From assembly GCA_902803035.1 (NCBI GenBank), contig CADCON010000172.1, positions 1-5,165 on the forward strand: a DNA stretch of 5,165 nt. Reading direction: 5' to 3'. A model generated the notes under the pieces. The model worked only from the letters and a program-made list of their open reading frames with translations, searched no databases and had not been told where the DNA came from. Below, piece after piece: positions 1 through 5,165 of this stretch. Each line of letters opens with the position of its first letter. Within the stretch, counting starts at the first letter, position 1. Source of the stretch: an uncultured Ruminococcus sp. (GTDB lineage Bacteria; Bacillota; Clostridia; Oscillospirales; Acutalibacteraceae). The translations under genes were made by a program, and so were the position numbers.

Positions 1-28
1 GGGCTGCCTTCTGAGCGACAGCTTCACT

Positions 29-57
29 ATCTTACCACACCTCTCACCGTTTGTCAA
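29..57 (-). promoter_or_regulatory. Leftward sigma-A promoter of a divergent gene outside the window
   Basis: Read on the minus strand, a perfect TTGACA -35 box (57-52) is followed after exactly 17 bases by TAAGAT (34-29), with a TGG extension just before the -10. Transcription would begin near position 22 and run left out of the window, so the gene it serves is not visible. An A-tract region lies directly upstream (see 61-88). The match, spacing and extended -10 make this a convincing housekeeping promoter. Its regulation cannot be judged from what is visible. Confidence 0.75.
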
Positions 58-60
58 GTC

Positions 61-88
61 TTTTTTTCGGTTTTTTTCCTCTTTTTTT
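61..88. promoter_or_regulatory. Phased A-tracts: likely curved DNA / UP element
   Basis: Three T7 runs on the plus strand (61-67, 71-77, 82-88) have centres 10 and 11 bases apart, which matches the DNA helical repeat. The surrounding 59-92 stretch is almost purely pyrimidine on this strand. Such phasing is known to bend DNA. Relative to the leftward start near 22 the tracts span about -39 to -66, where an A-rich UP element contacts the RNA polymerase alpha subunits. They also lie upstream of the rightward promoter, at about -79 to -106, and could affect it too. No GC-rich stem precedes the T runs, so this is not a terminator. Confidence 0.6.
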
Positions 89-131
89 CTTCTCATTCAA
101 TGGCAATTGCTTCCCCGCTTCGTCCGGTATC

Positions 132-160
132 TTGACAACAAATCCGAATAATGTTATACT
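132..160 (+). promoter_or_regulatory. Sigma-A promoter of the O-acylation operon
   Basis: A perfect TTGACA (132-137) is followed after 17 bases by TATACT (155-160). A TGT extended -10 (152-154) precedes the -10 box. Transcription should start near 167, giving a leader of about 75 bases before the GTG start at 242. This is the only good promoter seen for the four genes that follow. Two TTGACA boxes inside later genes lack a -10. Between this and the leftward promoter lies an 8-base palindrome, GCAATTGC (103-110), which could be an operator but is too short to claim. Confidence 0.85.
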
Positions 161-194
161 ATCATTCAGTTATTTTCCTTATTATAGTATGCTC

Positions 195-218
195 ATGAAA
201 TAGCCGCCATTGTTTCAT
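195..218 (+). promoter_or_regulatory. Possible weak hairpin in the operon leader
   Basis: ATGAAA (195-200) is complementary to TTTCAT (213-218). Wobble and A-U pairs can extend the stem inward to 203/210, leaving a six-base loop CCGCCA. It ends about 12 bases before the GGGGG ribosome-binding site of the first gene. The stem is AT-rich and weak. It matches no riboswitch or attenuator that I recognise and may be chance. Confidence 0.2.
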
Positions 219-229
219 CAGTACAGAAC

Positions 230-234
230 GGGGG
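230..234 (+). promoter_or_regulatory. Ribosome-binding site fixing the GTG start at 242
   Basis: GGGGG lies seven bases before the GTG at 242 and can pair with the CCUCC anti-Shine-Dalgarno with one G-U pair. The frame is open back only to an in-frame TAG at 185-187, with no ATG or GTG in between. The next in-frame ATG (335) would remove the membrane segment. GTG at 242 is therefore the best start. Confidence 0.6.
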
Positions 235-241
235 TTCACAG

Positions 242-1072
242 GTGAAGTTTTTCTCAAAAATCTCTGATTTATTGTTTTCATCATATGTTCCGGTCATTCT
301 CTCCCTTTTTCTGGCGTTATCCCTGGTAACAAGTATGTCTTCCGCAGCTCAGAAAAAACAAATGAACGGCTCCTATGAGCTTATTAAGGGGCTGGAATAT
401 CTCAAATCTGTCGAAAAATCTTCTCCTGACGCCGCCAATGAATTTTTCCGTGCCAAAACGGAATCAAGTCAAAACGAAGAAGCAAAATCAGAATTGCTCC
501 AAAGTCTGAATGACGACAGCATTGACGTCTTTTCATTATTCAAGGAATACGTCATACTCGGTGATTCCCGCGCTCTGGGATTTTCACACTTCGGATTCCT
601 TGATTATAAAAGAGTCTTTGCAAACGGCGGCGATACCATATCAAAATCCCTTGAGCATATCGACAAAATCAAAAATCTCGATCCTTCCTATATATATCTT
701 TGTTATGGCATCAACGACGCGGGGGGGAGTCGTTGGAGCACTACTGACGCTTATGCCGCCGATCTGCTGAAGATTGTACAGGAACTGCAGCAGGCATTCC
801 CCAACGCAAAGATAATTGTAAGCTCTATCATATGGATTTCTGAGGGAGCGCAAAGAAATCATCCGAAATGGGGTCGGATCTACGAATTCAATCCTTTATG
901 CAAACAGATTTGTCTGGAAAACGGCATTGCATATGCTGACAACGACGAAATATGCCAAATCCTGAAGGCTGACAGGTTGTGGTCAGGCGACGGTGTGCAT
1001 CTCAGTCAATCCTTCTATCATCTGTGGGCTAAAAATCTGCTTCTTGCCGCATGGGAGGACGGACAATCATGA
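242..1072 (+). CDS. Membrane-anchored SGNH/GDSL-family hydrolase or acyltransferase
   Basis: This 276-residue protein has a hydrophobic segment at about 13-35 (uncleaved anchor or signal peptide), a polar linker at 36-100, then an SGNH-fold domain. The fold's blocks are visible: GDSR at 107-110 with nucleophile Ser109, a GG oxyanion element near 129-130, YGIND at 155-159 with Asn158, and the C-terminal DGVH at 250-253 giving Asp250 and His253. All catalytic residues are therefore present. The family includes esterases, deacetylases and O-acetyltransferases. Next to an MBOAT gene it most likely adds or removes acyl groups on a surface glycan outside the cell; the substrate is unknown. It is the first gene of the operon, starts at GTG, and its stop overlaps the next start (ATGA). 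Hand-counted lines are about 40% GC, well below its neighbours. A G7 run (721-727) sits just after block III. Confidence 0.88.
   Translation: MKFFSKISDLLFSSYVPVILSLFLALSLVTSMSSAAQKKQMNGSYELIKGLEYLKSVEKSSPDAANEFFRAKTESSQNEEAKSELLQSLNDDSIDVFSLFKEYVILGDSRALGFSHFGFLDYKRVFANGGDTISKSLEHIDKIKNLDPSYIYLCYGINDAGGSRWSTTDAYAADLLKIVQELQQAFPNAKIIVSSIIWISEGAQRNHPKWGRIYEFNPLCKQICLENGIAYADNDEICQILKADRLWSGDGVHLSQSFYHLWAKNLLLAAWEDGQS
1054..1058 (+). promoter_or_regulatory. Ribosome-binding site selecting ATG 1069 for the DUF4358 gene
   Basis: GGAGG lies inside the end of the preceding gene, ten bases before ATG 1069. A longer in-frame start at 1051 exists, but the Shine-Dalgarno falls within its first codons and would prepend six polar or basic residues to the signal segment. 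The 1069 start, in an ATGA stop/start overlap, is preferred. Confidence 0.7.
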
Positions 1073-1569
1073 AAACTGTATTATACGGCCTATTCCGCTG
1101 GCTGGCAGTCGCCACGGCAATCGCTTTTCTGTTTCTGACAGGCGCGGGAAACGTCGCCCGCAACGCGGATCCTCAAAAGGTGTTTGAATCGGTCTGTCTG
1201 AGCGCGGACATGACCAATCTGCAGCCTGCCTCCAACCAGATGATCAAGCGGTTATATGATATAAACCCTGCCGATTATGAATTCTGTATGCTATACTATC
1301 CCAAGACCAATATGGACGTGGATGAGCTGCTTCTGGTCAAATTCACCGACCGCTCACAGGAGGAAGCACTCCGCAATGCCGCCCAGTCCCGCCTCAACGG
1401 GCAGAAGAAGGCATTCGAAGGCTACGGAGCGGAACAAATGGGCCTTCTCGGCAGCCATTCCCTGACGGAATCGCGTTCTGGCTTTTTCCTGTTTGCCGTC
1501 AACCCGAATGACGCTGAAATCCGCTCTGCTTTCGTGAAGGCACTGGAGGAGGAATCATCTTGCCGCTGA
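1069..1569 (+). CDS. DUF4358-family extracytoplasmic protein
   Basis: With the start at 1069 the protein has 166 residues: a basic N-terminus and hydrophobic segment at about 5-27 (signal peptide or anchor), then a small soluble domain. The domain carries features I recognise from memory as DUF4358: an Asp-Tyr-containing strand near 65-77, NMDVDELLLVK at 81-91, then an Arg-rich helix leading to QKKAFEGYGAEQ at 112-123, and a closing hydrophobic strand near 138-144. No lipobox cysteine follows the hydrophobic segment, so it is probably not a lipoprotein. The biochemical role of the family is unknown to me. Here it overlaps both neighbours (4 bases with the SGNH gene, 10 with the MBOAT gene), which suggests coupled translation and an accessory role in the acylation machinery. 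Other explanations are possible; the family call rests on pattern memory. Confidence 0.75.
   Translation: MKTVLYGLFRWLAVATAIAFLFLTGAGNVARNADPQKVFESVCLSADMTNLQPASNQMIKRLYDINPADYEFCMLYYPKTNMDVDELLLVKFTDRSQEEALRNAAQSRLNGQKKAFEGYGAEQMGLLGSHSLTESRSGFFLFAVNPNDAEIRSAFVKALEEESSCR
1545..1552 (+). promoter_or_regulatory. Strong ribosome-binding site for the TTG start of the MBOAT gene
   Basis: GGAGGAGG ends seven bases before a TTG at 1560. It lies inside the last codons of the DUF4358 gene. Translation from this TTG gives an N-terminus (PLSELFFVFIFLP) that fits the usual beginning of MBOAT proteins, which supports the rare start codon. Confidence 0.75.
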
Positions 1570-2999
1570 GTGAACTGTTTTTTGTCTTTATTTTCCTGCC
1601 GGCTGCCATCATCCTCTACAGACTGACGCCGGACAGACTGAGAAACGCGCTGCTTCTGCTGCTGAGTCTGTTCTTCATTGCGTGGGGAAGCCTGTCAGAC
1701 GTGATTCTGATCGCGCTGTGCATTGCCTTCAATTACTTTACCGCCCTTGAATTGGATCACCTCCGCCGGTCGGACAGCCGTATCTTGAAAAAACTCGTGC
1801 TTTTCTCCGGCATCGCGGTCAATGCAGGTATGCTTATCTTCTTTAAATATTTCGTTTTCCTGATCAACAACGTCTGCGCGGTCATCGGAACGGAATTTTC
1901 CTTCACTGTGCCAAAAGTGCCGGTCGGAATTTCATTCTTTACTTTTTCCGCCATCTCCTGCCTTTGCGACGTGGCGAAGGGCGACGAGAACGCGGTCAGG
2001 AATCCTCTGGACTTCGCGCTGTACATTGCGTTCTTCGCCAAGATAACATCCGGGCCTATCGTAAAATTCCGCGATATGGCCAGGCAGCTAAATGATCGCG
2101 CCATGACCGCGGAACTGACGGAGAGCGGTATGAAGCTCTTCATCATCGGACTTTCCAAAAAGGTGATCATGGCGGGCTGTCTGGGCTTCCTCTTCGACGG
2201 AATCAAGGCGCAGGATCCGGCATCGCTCTCGGTCGCCGGCGCATGGACCGGCGCGCTCGCCTATTCGCTGATGCTCTATTATGATTTCAGCGGCTATTCC
2301 GACATGGCAATCGGTCTGGGAAAAATCTTCGGCTTTTCCTTTGCGAAAAACTTCGACCATCCCTATTCTTCGGTGAGCATGACCGATTTCTGGCGGCGAT
2401 GGCATATTTCCCTCGGCGCGTGGTTCAGGGATTATGTGTACATTCCGCTGGGCGGCAGCAGGGTCGGCAGGGCGAGAAATATCTTCAATCTGTCGGTGGT
2501 ATGGCTGCTCACCGGTCTGTGGCACGGCGCCAACTGGACCTTCGTCGTCTGGGGAATCTATCACCTCCTTCTTCTGCTGCTGGAAAAGTTCGTATTGAAA
2601 GGACTTCTGGACAGAATTCCCTCCCTGCTGCGCGCGGCAATGACCTTTCTGCTGGCGGTTATCGGATGGACGGTTTTCTTCTCCGACAATATTGCATACG
2701 CCGGCTCCTATCTGCTTCGCATGATCGGCATAGGCGGCAGCGGTTTGGCCGACCGCACGGGCTTATTTTACCTGAACGGCGGCGTCTTCCTGCTTGTCTG
2801 CGCCATTATCGGAGCTACCAGTCTGCCGTCGGCGGCTTTGGGAAAGCTGGACAGGCTGATGGAACGACGGATTGACAAGCGCGCCGCCGCTCAACTCATG
2901 CAGCCTGTGACCGCGTTGCTGCTGGCTCTGCTGATGCTCGGCTGCACGGCATTCATGATAAGCGACACGGTATCGTCATTCCTCTACGCGCAATTCTGA
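1560..2999 (+). CDS. MBOAT-family membrane O-acyltransferase (AlgI/DltB-like)
   Basis: This 479-residue multi-pass membrane protein has the typical AlgI-like length and motif order. It begins with an FxFxFLP N-terminus, then KITSGPIVKF at 161-170 and YDFSGYSDMAIGLGKIFGF at 241-259. NFDHPY (264-269) leads into FWRRWHISLGAWFRDYVYIP at 277-296 and GGSR at 298-301. LWHGANWTFVVWGIYH at 320-335 contains the family's catalytic histidine (His322) and a second conserved histidine (His335). The C-terminus FLYAQF resembles the family's usual ending. MBOAT proteins of this type pass an acyl group, usually acetyl, from a cytoplasmic donor to acceptors on the outer face for transfer to a polysaccharide. 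It starts at TTG with a strong Shine-Dalgarno, overlaps the previous gene by 10 bases, and is followed 19 bases later by the DHHW gene. No frameshift or missing motif is seen. The glycan acceptor cannot be told from sequence. Confidence 0.95.
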   Translation: MPLSELFFVFIFLPAAIILYRLTPDRLRNALLLLLSLFFIAWGSLSDVILIALCIAFNYFTALELDHLRRSDSRILKKLVLFSGIAVNAGMLIFFKYFVFLINNVCAVIGTEFSFTVPKVPVGISFFTFSAISCLCDVAKGDENAVRNPLDFALYIAFFAKITSGPIVKFRDMARQLNDRAMTAELTESGMKLFIIGLSKKVIMAGCLGFLFDGIKAQDPASLSVAGAWTGALAYSLMLYYDFSGYSDMAIGLGKIFGFSFAKNFDHPYSSVSMTDFWRRWHISLGAWFRDYVYIPLGGSRVGRARNIFNLSVVWLLTGLWHGANWTFVVWGIYHLLLLLLEKFVLKGLLDRIPSLLRAAMTFLLAVIGWTVFFSDNIAYAGSYLLRMIGIGGSGLADRTGLFYLNGGVFLLVCAIIGATSLPSAALGKLDRLMERRIDKRAAAQLMQPVTALLLALLMLGCTAFMISDTVSSFLYAQF

Positions 3000-3018
3000 C
3001 AGGAAGAGAGGTGCTGTA

Positions 3019-4182
3019 ATGAAGGACAACCATCAATCAAAAAAAACGCTGCTGTGGACCACCTGTATGTTTCTGTGCATTGTAATCTGCTTTGACATAG
3101 TATCTCTCATCATTCCGGACAGGCAGTTTTCCGAGACCGAAAACCGTATGCTCGCCGGCCCTCCGGAAATAACCGGAGAGGGGCTTATTGACGGCGGATT
3201 CGGAGAGGACACCGCAAAATACCTGTCTGATCAGTTTGCCTACCGTGACACATGGGCGTCCATGTCGTTTTTCGTGCGGCATACGATCTTTCACCAGAAC
3301 GAAATGAACGGAGTCTACATCGGGAGCGACGGATATCTGATGCTCATTCCGTCAGAATACGACCCGGATGCGCTCCGTCAGAAGCTGGACGCGGTCAATC
3401 TCGTCGCCAAGAAATACATCCACGTCAATCAGTGCATTTCCGTGATTCCCAATGCCGCCGCCATCATGCGGAACAAGCTGCCGGAATATGCCAGAAAATC
3501 CGGTCAGATTCAGAAAATCCGGGAAATCAATGATTCCCTGCACGGCATAAAGACCTGCGACGTCAGCGGCACATTCAGACAGCACAGGGATGAGGAACTG
3601 TATTACCACACGGACCACATCTGGACCACCTACGGCGCGTACCTTGCCTTCCGTGAGATCGCGCCGATGCTGCATATCGACCCCGACAGCTTCAGTTATA
3701 CCATTCAGAGGGTTTCAGAGAGCTTTGACGGGACATTGGCATCCAAAAGCGGCTGTCATCAATACAAGGACGTCATAGAAATCTACGCGCCCAAAAAGGA
3801 AACGCCGGTATCTGTCCATTATTCCGAAATCGACGGAATGAAGGGCACGATTTACGAATCCTCCTTTCTGAGCACCAAGGATCAGTACGCGGTCTTCCTC
3901 GGCGGCAATCACCCCATGGTCACCATCCGCACAACAGCCGGAACCGACCGCACGCTGCTTCTGATCAAGGATTCCTACGCCAATTGCTTTGTGCAGTTTC
4001 TTCTTCCCTACTTCGATCAGATTATCCTCATCGACCCGCGATACTGCTTTGATACGGTGGATATGATCATCACCCAGAACGACGTCACCGATCTCCTGTA
4101 TCTCTACAACGCCGACACCTTCATGACCGACACTTCCCTGACCGATTTCCTGACATTTTCATCATCGCAGGACGAGGAATAA
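3019..4182 (+). CDS. DHHW-family / AlgX-AlgJ-like SGNH-fold protein
   Basis: This 387-residue protein has one N-terminal membrane segment (about 11-32). It is followed by FSETENRMLAGPP (37-49) and a DQFAYRD segment (71-77), both typical of DHHW proteins encoded beside MBOAT genes. The core shows GVYIGSDGYL at 98-107, YYHTDHIWTTYGAY at 195-208, and LLLIKDSYANCF at 313-324, where Ser319 is the likely nucleophile. In AlgX/AlgJ relatives the acid and base are an Asp-x-His pair just before Trp. Here that stretch reads Asp199-His200-Ile201-Trp202, so the expected second histidine is isoleucine. The predicted role is to take acyl groups delivered by the MBOAT protein and place them on an extracellular glycan, though the altered motif may change or weaken catalysis. 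The AGAGGTG ribosome site (3007-3013) supports ATG 3019. It is the last gene of the operon, 24 bases before the terminator stem. Confidence 0.88.
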   Translation: MKDNHQSKKTLLWTTCMFLCIVICFDIVSLIIPDRQFSETENRMLAGPPEITGEGLIDGGFGEDTAKYLSDQFAYRDTWASMSFFVRHTIFHQNEMNGVYIGSDGYLMLIPSEYDPDALRQKLDAVNLVAKKYIHVNQCISVIPNAAAIMRNKLPEYARKSGQIQKIREINDSLHGIKTCDVSGTFRQHRDEELYYHTDHIWTTYGAYLAFREIAPMLHIDPDSFSYTIQRVSESFDGTLASKSGCHQYKDVIEIYAPKKETPVSVHYSEIDGMKGTIYESSFLSTKDQYAVFLGGNHPMVTIRTTAGTDRTLLLIKDSYANCFVQFLLPYFDQIILIDPRYCFDTVDMIITQNDVTDLLYLYNADTFMTDTSLTDFLTFSSSQDEE

Positions 4183-4206
4183 ATTTGTCATTCATCCACA
4201 CAAAAG

Positions 4207-4251
4207 AGCCTGTGCAACCGGTTTTTCAGCCGGACGCACAGGCTTTTTTTT
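4207..4251 (+). terminator. Rho-independent terminator ending the operon, possibly bidirectional
   Basis: AGCCTGTGC (4207-4215) pairs perfectly with GCACAGGCT (4236-4244). An inner CCGG/CCGG stem (4218-4221 with 4230-4233) stacks above a small internal loop, and a run of eight T (4244-4251) follows. It starts 24 bases after the DHHW stop codon. Read on the minus strand, the same stem is followed by CTTTTG, a weaker U-tract. It may therefore also stop the convergent YD-repeat gene, whose stop codon is 27 bases away. Confidence 0.92.
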
Positions 4252-4277
4252 CATTCATTCCTCGATGTAGCTTCATT

Positions 4278-5165
4278 TCAGAATGCATATCTTTTCACGT
4301 CAGAATACAGAAAATCCCCGTGGTAAATGCGGTCCCCGCATTCCCACAAGGGAGAAGGAACCTTTTCCCCGCCGTACAGACGTTCGATATACCACGCCGG
4401 CTTTTCATCCTGCGCGCCGTCGTGCCATTGATAGGAGGACTCCTTCACGCAGTTGCCGTTTTCGTCGTATGCTTCATAATACGTCATCTGAACGATGGCG
4501 CCGTTCTTTGTATCCGTCCGGCTTGCTCTCCTGCCCTTCTCGTCAAAGGAATACGTTTCGTCGCGGTAGCAATTCCGGTTTTCGTCCAGCCATTCCTTAC
4601 GCAGCAGTTGACCGTCCTCCGTATAGGAAAGGCGGTAAGTGAGAACAGCCCCCTTTTCATCATACACCATGCATCCGGCGACATGGCCGGAATCGTCATA
4701 CTGATAGATATACCGGCTCACAATCCGCTTCGCGCTGTATTTCTTTTCCTCGACGCAATGACCGGCGGCGTCATATTTATGCTCGGACATCATAATGAAG
4801 CTGTCGGCACTATCGTAATCAATGACCCGCTTGATCCTGCCGCTTGCGTCGCGCAGATAGGATGTTTTTCCGGCGTACTCCCCGTTTTCATTCTCTGAAA
4901 TATCCTTTAGCAATCCGTTGGCGTCGTATTGGTACGCATATTCCCGAAGCGTTGTGACGCCGTCATATTCGTCCTTCTTTGTCAATCGGACGAGCCTTCC
5001 GTTTTCGTACTGATAGACCGAATCGGTGGTTCCTTCACCGGACCACCTGATCTGACGATGTGTCAGATTTCCCTGCGCGTCGTATTCAAAAATTTCCTCA
5101 CTGTCCTGCCCGCCGTCTGATCGGAAGTATTTTTCCGACAGCAGCGGATAGGCCATCTCCGGCAA
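4278..5165 (-). CDS. YD/RHS-like repeat protein, N-terminus beyond the window
   Basis: The frame is open from the right edge to a TGA at 4280-4278 and gives at least 295 residues. The TTG at the very edge is probably an internal leucine codon, so the gene is partial and its start, and any signal peptide, is unseen. About nine repeats are centred on Tyr-Asp-like pairs at residues 28, 53, 80, 105, 131, 156, 181, 207 and 233 of the visible part. They follow a pattern of aromatic-x-YDxxGxxxxxxxY. The 25-27 residue spacing is very even. About 50 residues with a different, aromatic-rich sequence close the protein. Such repeats are known from RHS/YD proteins, which form beta-sheet shells, but there is no RHS core or toxin domain in view. 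It may be a short surface or secreted protein. It is convergent with the operon and shares only the terminator region, so a functional link is unproven. Confidence 0.75.
   Translation of the reverse strand: MPEMAYPLLSEKYFRSDGGQDSEEIFEYDAQGNLTHRQIRWSGEGTTDSVYQYENGRLVRLTKKDEYDGVTTLREYAYQYDANGLLKDISENENGEYAGKTSYLRDASGRIKRVIDYDSADSFIMMSEHKYDAAGHCVEEKKYSAKRIVSRYIYQYDDSGHVAGCMVYDEKGAVLTYRLSYTEDGQLLRKEWLDENRNCYRDETYSFDEKGRRASRTDTKNGAIVQMTYYEAYDENGNCVKESSYQWHDGAQDEKPAWYIERLYGGEKVPSPLWECGDRIYHGDFLYSDVKRYAF

Noticed and set aside
61..92. T-runs as a terminator of a rightward gene from outside
   Set aside because: No GC-rich inverted repeat precedes them, and a leftward promoter lies at 29-57; phased A-tracts upstream of that promoter explain them better.
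189..203. Micro-ORF (ATG CTC ATG AAA TAG) in the leader as a leader peptide
   Set aside because: It has only four codons plus a stop, with no Shine-Dalgarno ahead of it and no amino-acid signature of attenuation.
1051..1068. ATG 1051 as the start of the DUF4358 gene
   Set aside because: The Shine-Dalgarno lies after this ATG, and the ATGA-overlapping ATG at 1069 gives a clean signal segment.
2088..2564. Long minus-strand open frame inside the MBOAT gene
   Set aside because: It lies opposite a fully conserved MBOAT coding region and arises from GC-rich codon bias; its translation resembles no family I know.
2872..2900. Internal promoter from a TTGACA near the end of the MBOAT gene
   Set aside because: At 17 bases downstream the sequence is CTCATG, a poor -10, and the region is GC-rich coding sequence.
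3092..3120. Internal promoter from a TTGACA early in the DHHW gene
   Set aside because: The expected -10 position reads CCGGAC, nothing like TATAAT.
4185..4898. Plus-strand open frame opposite the YD-repeat gene
   Set aside because: It has no recognisable domain, starts at TTG without a ribosome site, and runs through the terminator stem; the minus strand carries a clear repeat protein.

Overview
The window looks like a chromosomal segment of a gut-type Clostridia bacterium (Firmicutes, perhaps Lachnospiraceae or Oscillospiraceae). This is inferred from three things: the DHHW and DUF4358 protein families, the strong purine Shine-Dalgarno sites combined with GTG, ATG and TTG starts, and the consensus sigma-A promoters with TGn extensions. 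Most of the window is moderately GC-rich; hand-counted lines in the middle genes give roughly 50-65% GC. The first gene is clearly AT-richer, at about 40% in the lines counted.

Layout. Positions 1-241 are a divergent promoter region. A leftward promoter (29-57) is backed by three helically phased T7 (A7 on the minus strand) tracts at 61-88. A rightward promoter (132-160) drives a four-gene operon. The operon encodes a membrane-anchored SGNH/GDSL hydrolase (242-1072), a small DUF4358-type protein (1069-1569), an AlgI/DltB-like MBOAT O-acyltransferase (1560-2999), and a DHHW / AlgX-AlgJ-like SGNH-fold protein (3019-4182). The first three genes overlap end to start and are probably translationally coupled. 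The fourth follows after 19 bases. A strong rho-independent terminator (4207-4251) ends the operon. A convergent minus-strand gene (stop at 4278, running off the right edge) encodes a YD/RHS-like protein of about nine regular 25-26-residue repeats.

How the genes may work together (inference from families). The MBOAT protein would move acyl groups, probably acetyl, across the membrane. The DHHW protein and the first SGNH protein would act on the outer face, transferring acyl groups to, or removing them from, a cell-wall or secreted polysaccharide. This parallels AlgI/AlgJ/AlgX for alginate and DltB/DltD for teichoic acids. The DUF4358 protein sits inside the coupled cluster and is a candidate uncharacterised extracytoplasmic accessory subunit. 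The most interesting details are this DUF4358 partner, the change of the DHHW-type motif to Asp-His-Ile-Trp in the fourth protein, and the composition break between gene 1 and the rest. No RNA genes, CRISPR arrays, insertion sequences or attachment sites were seen.
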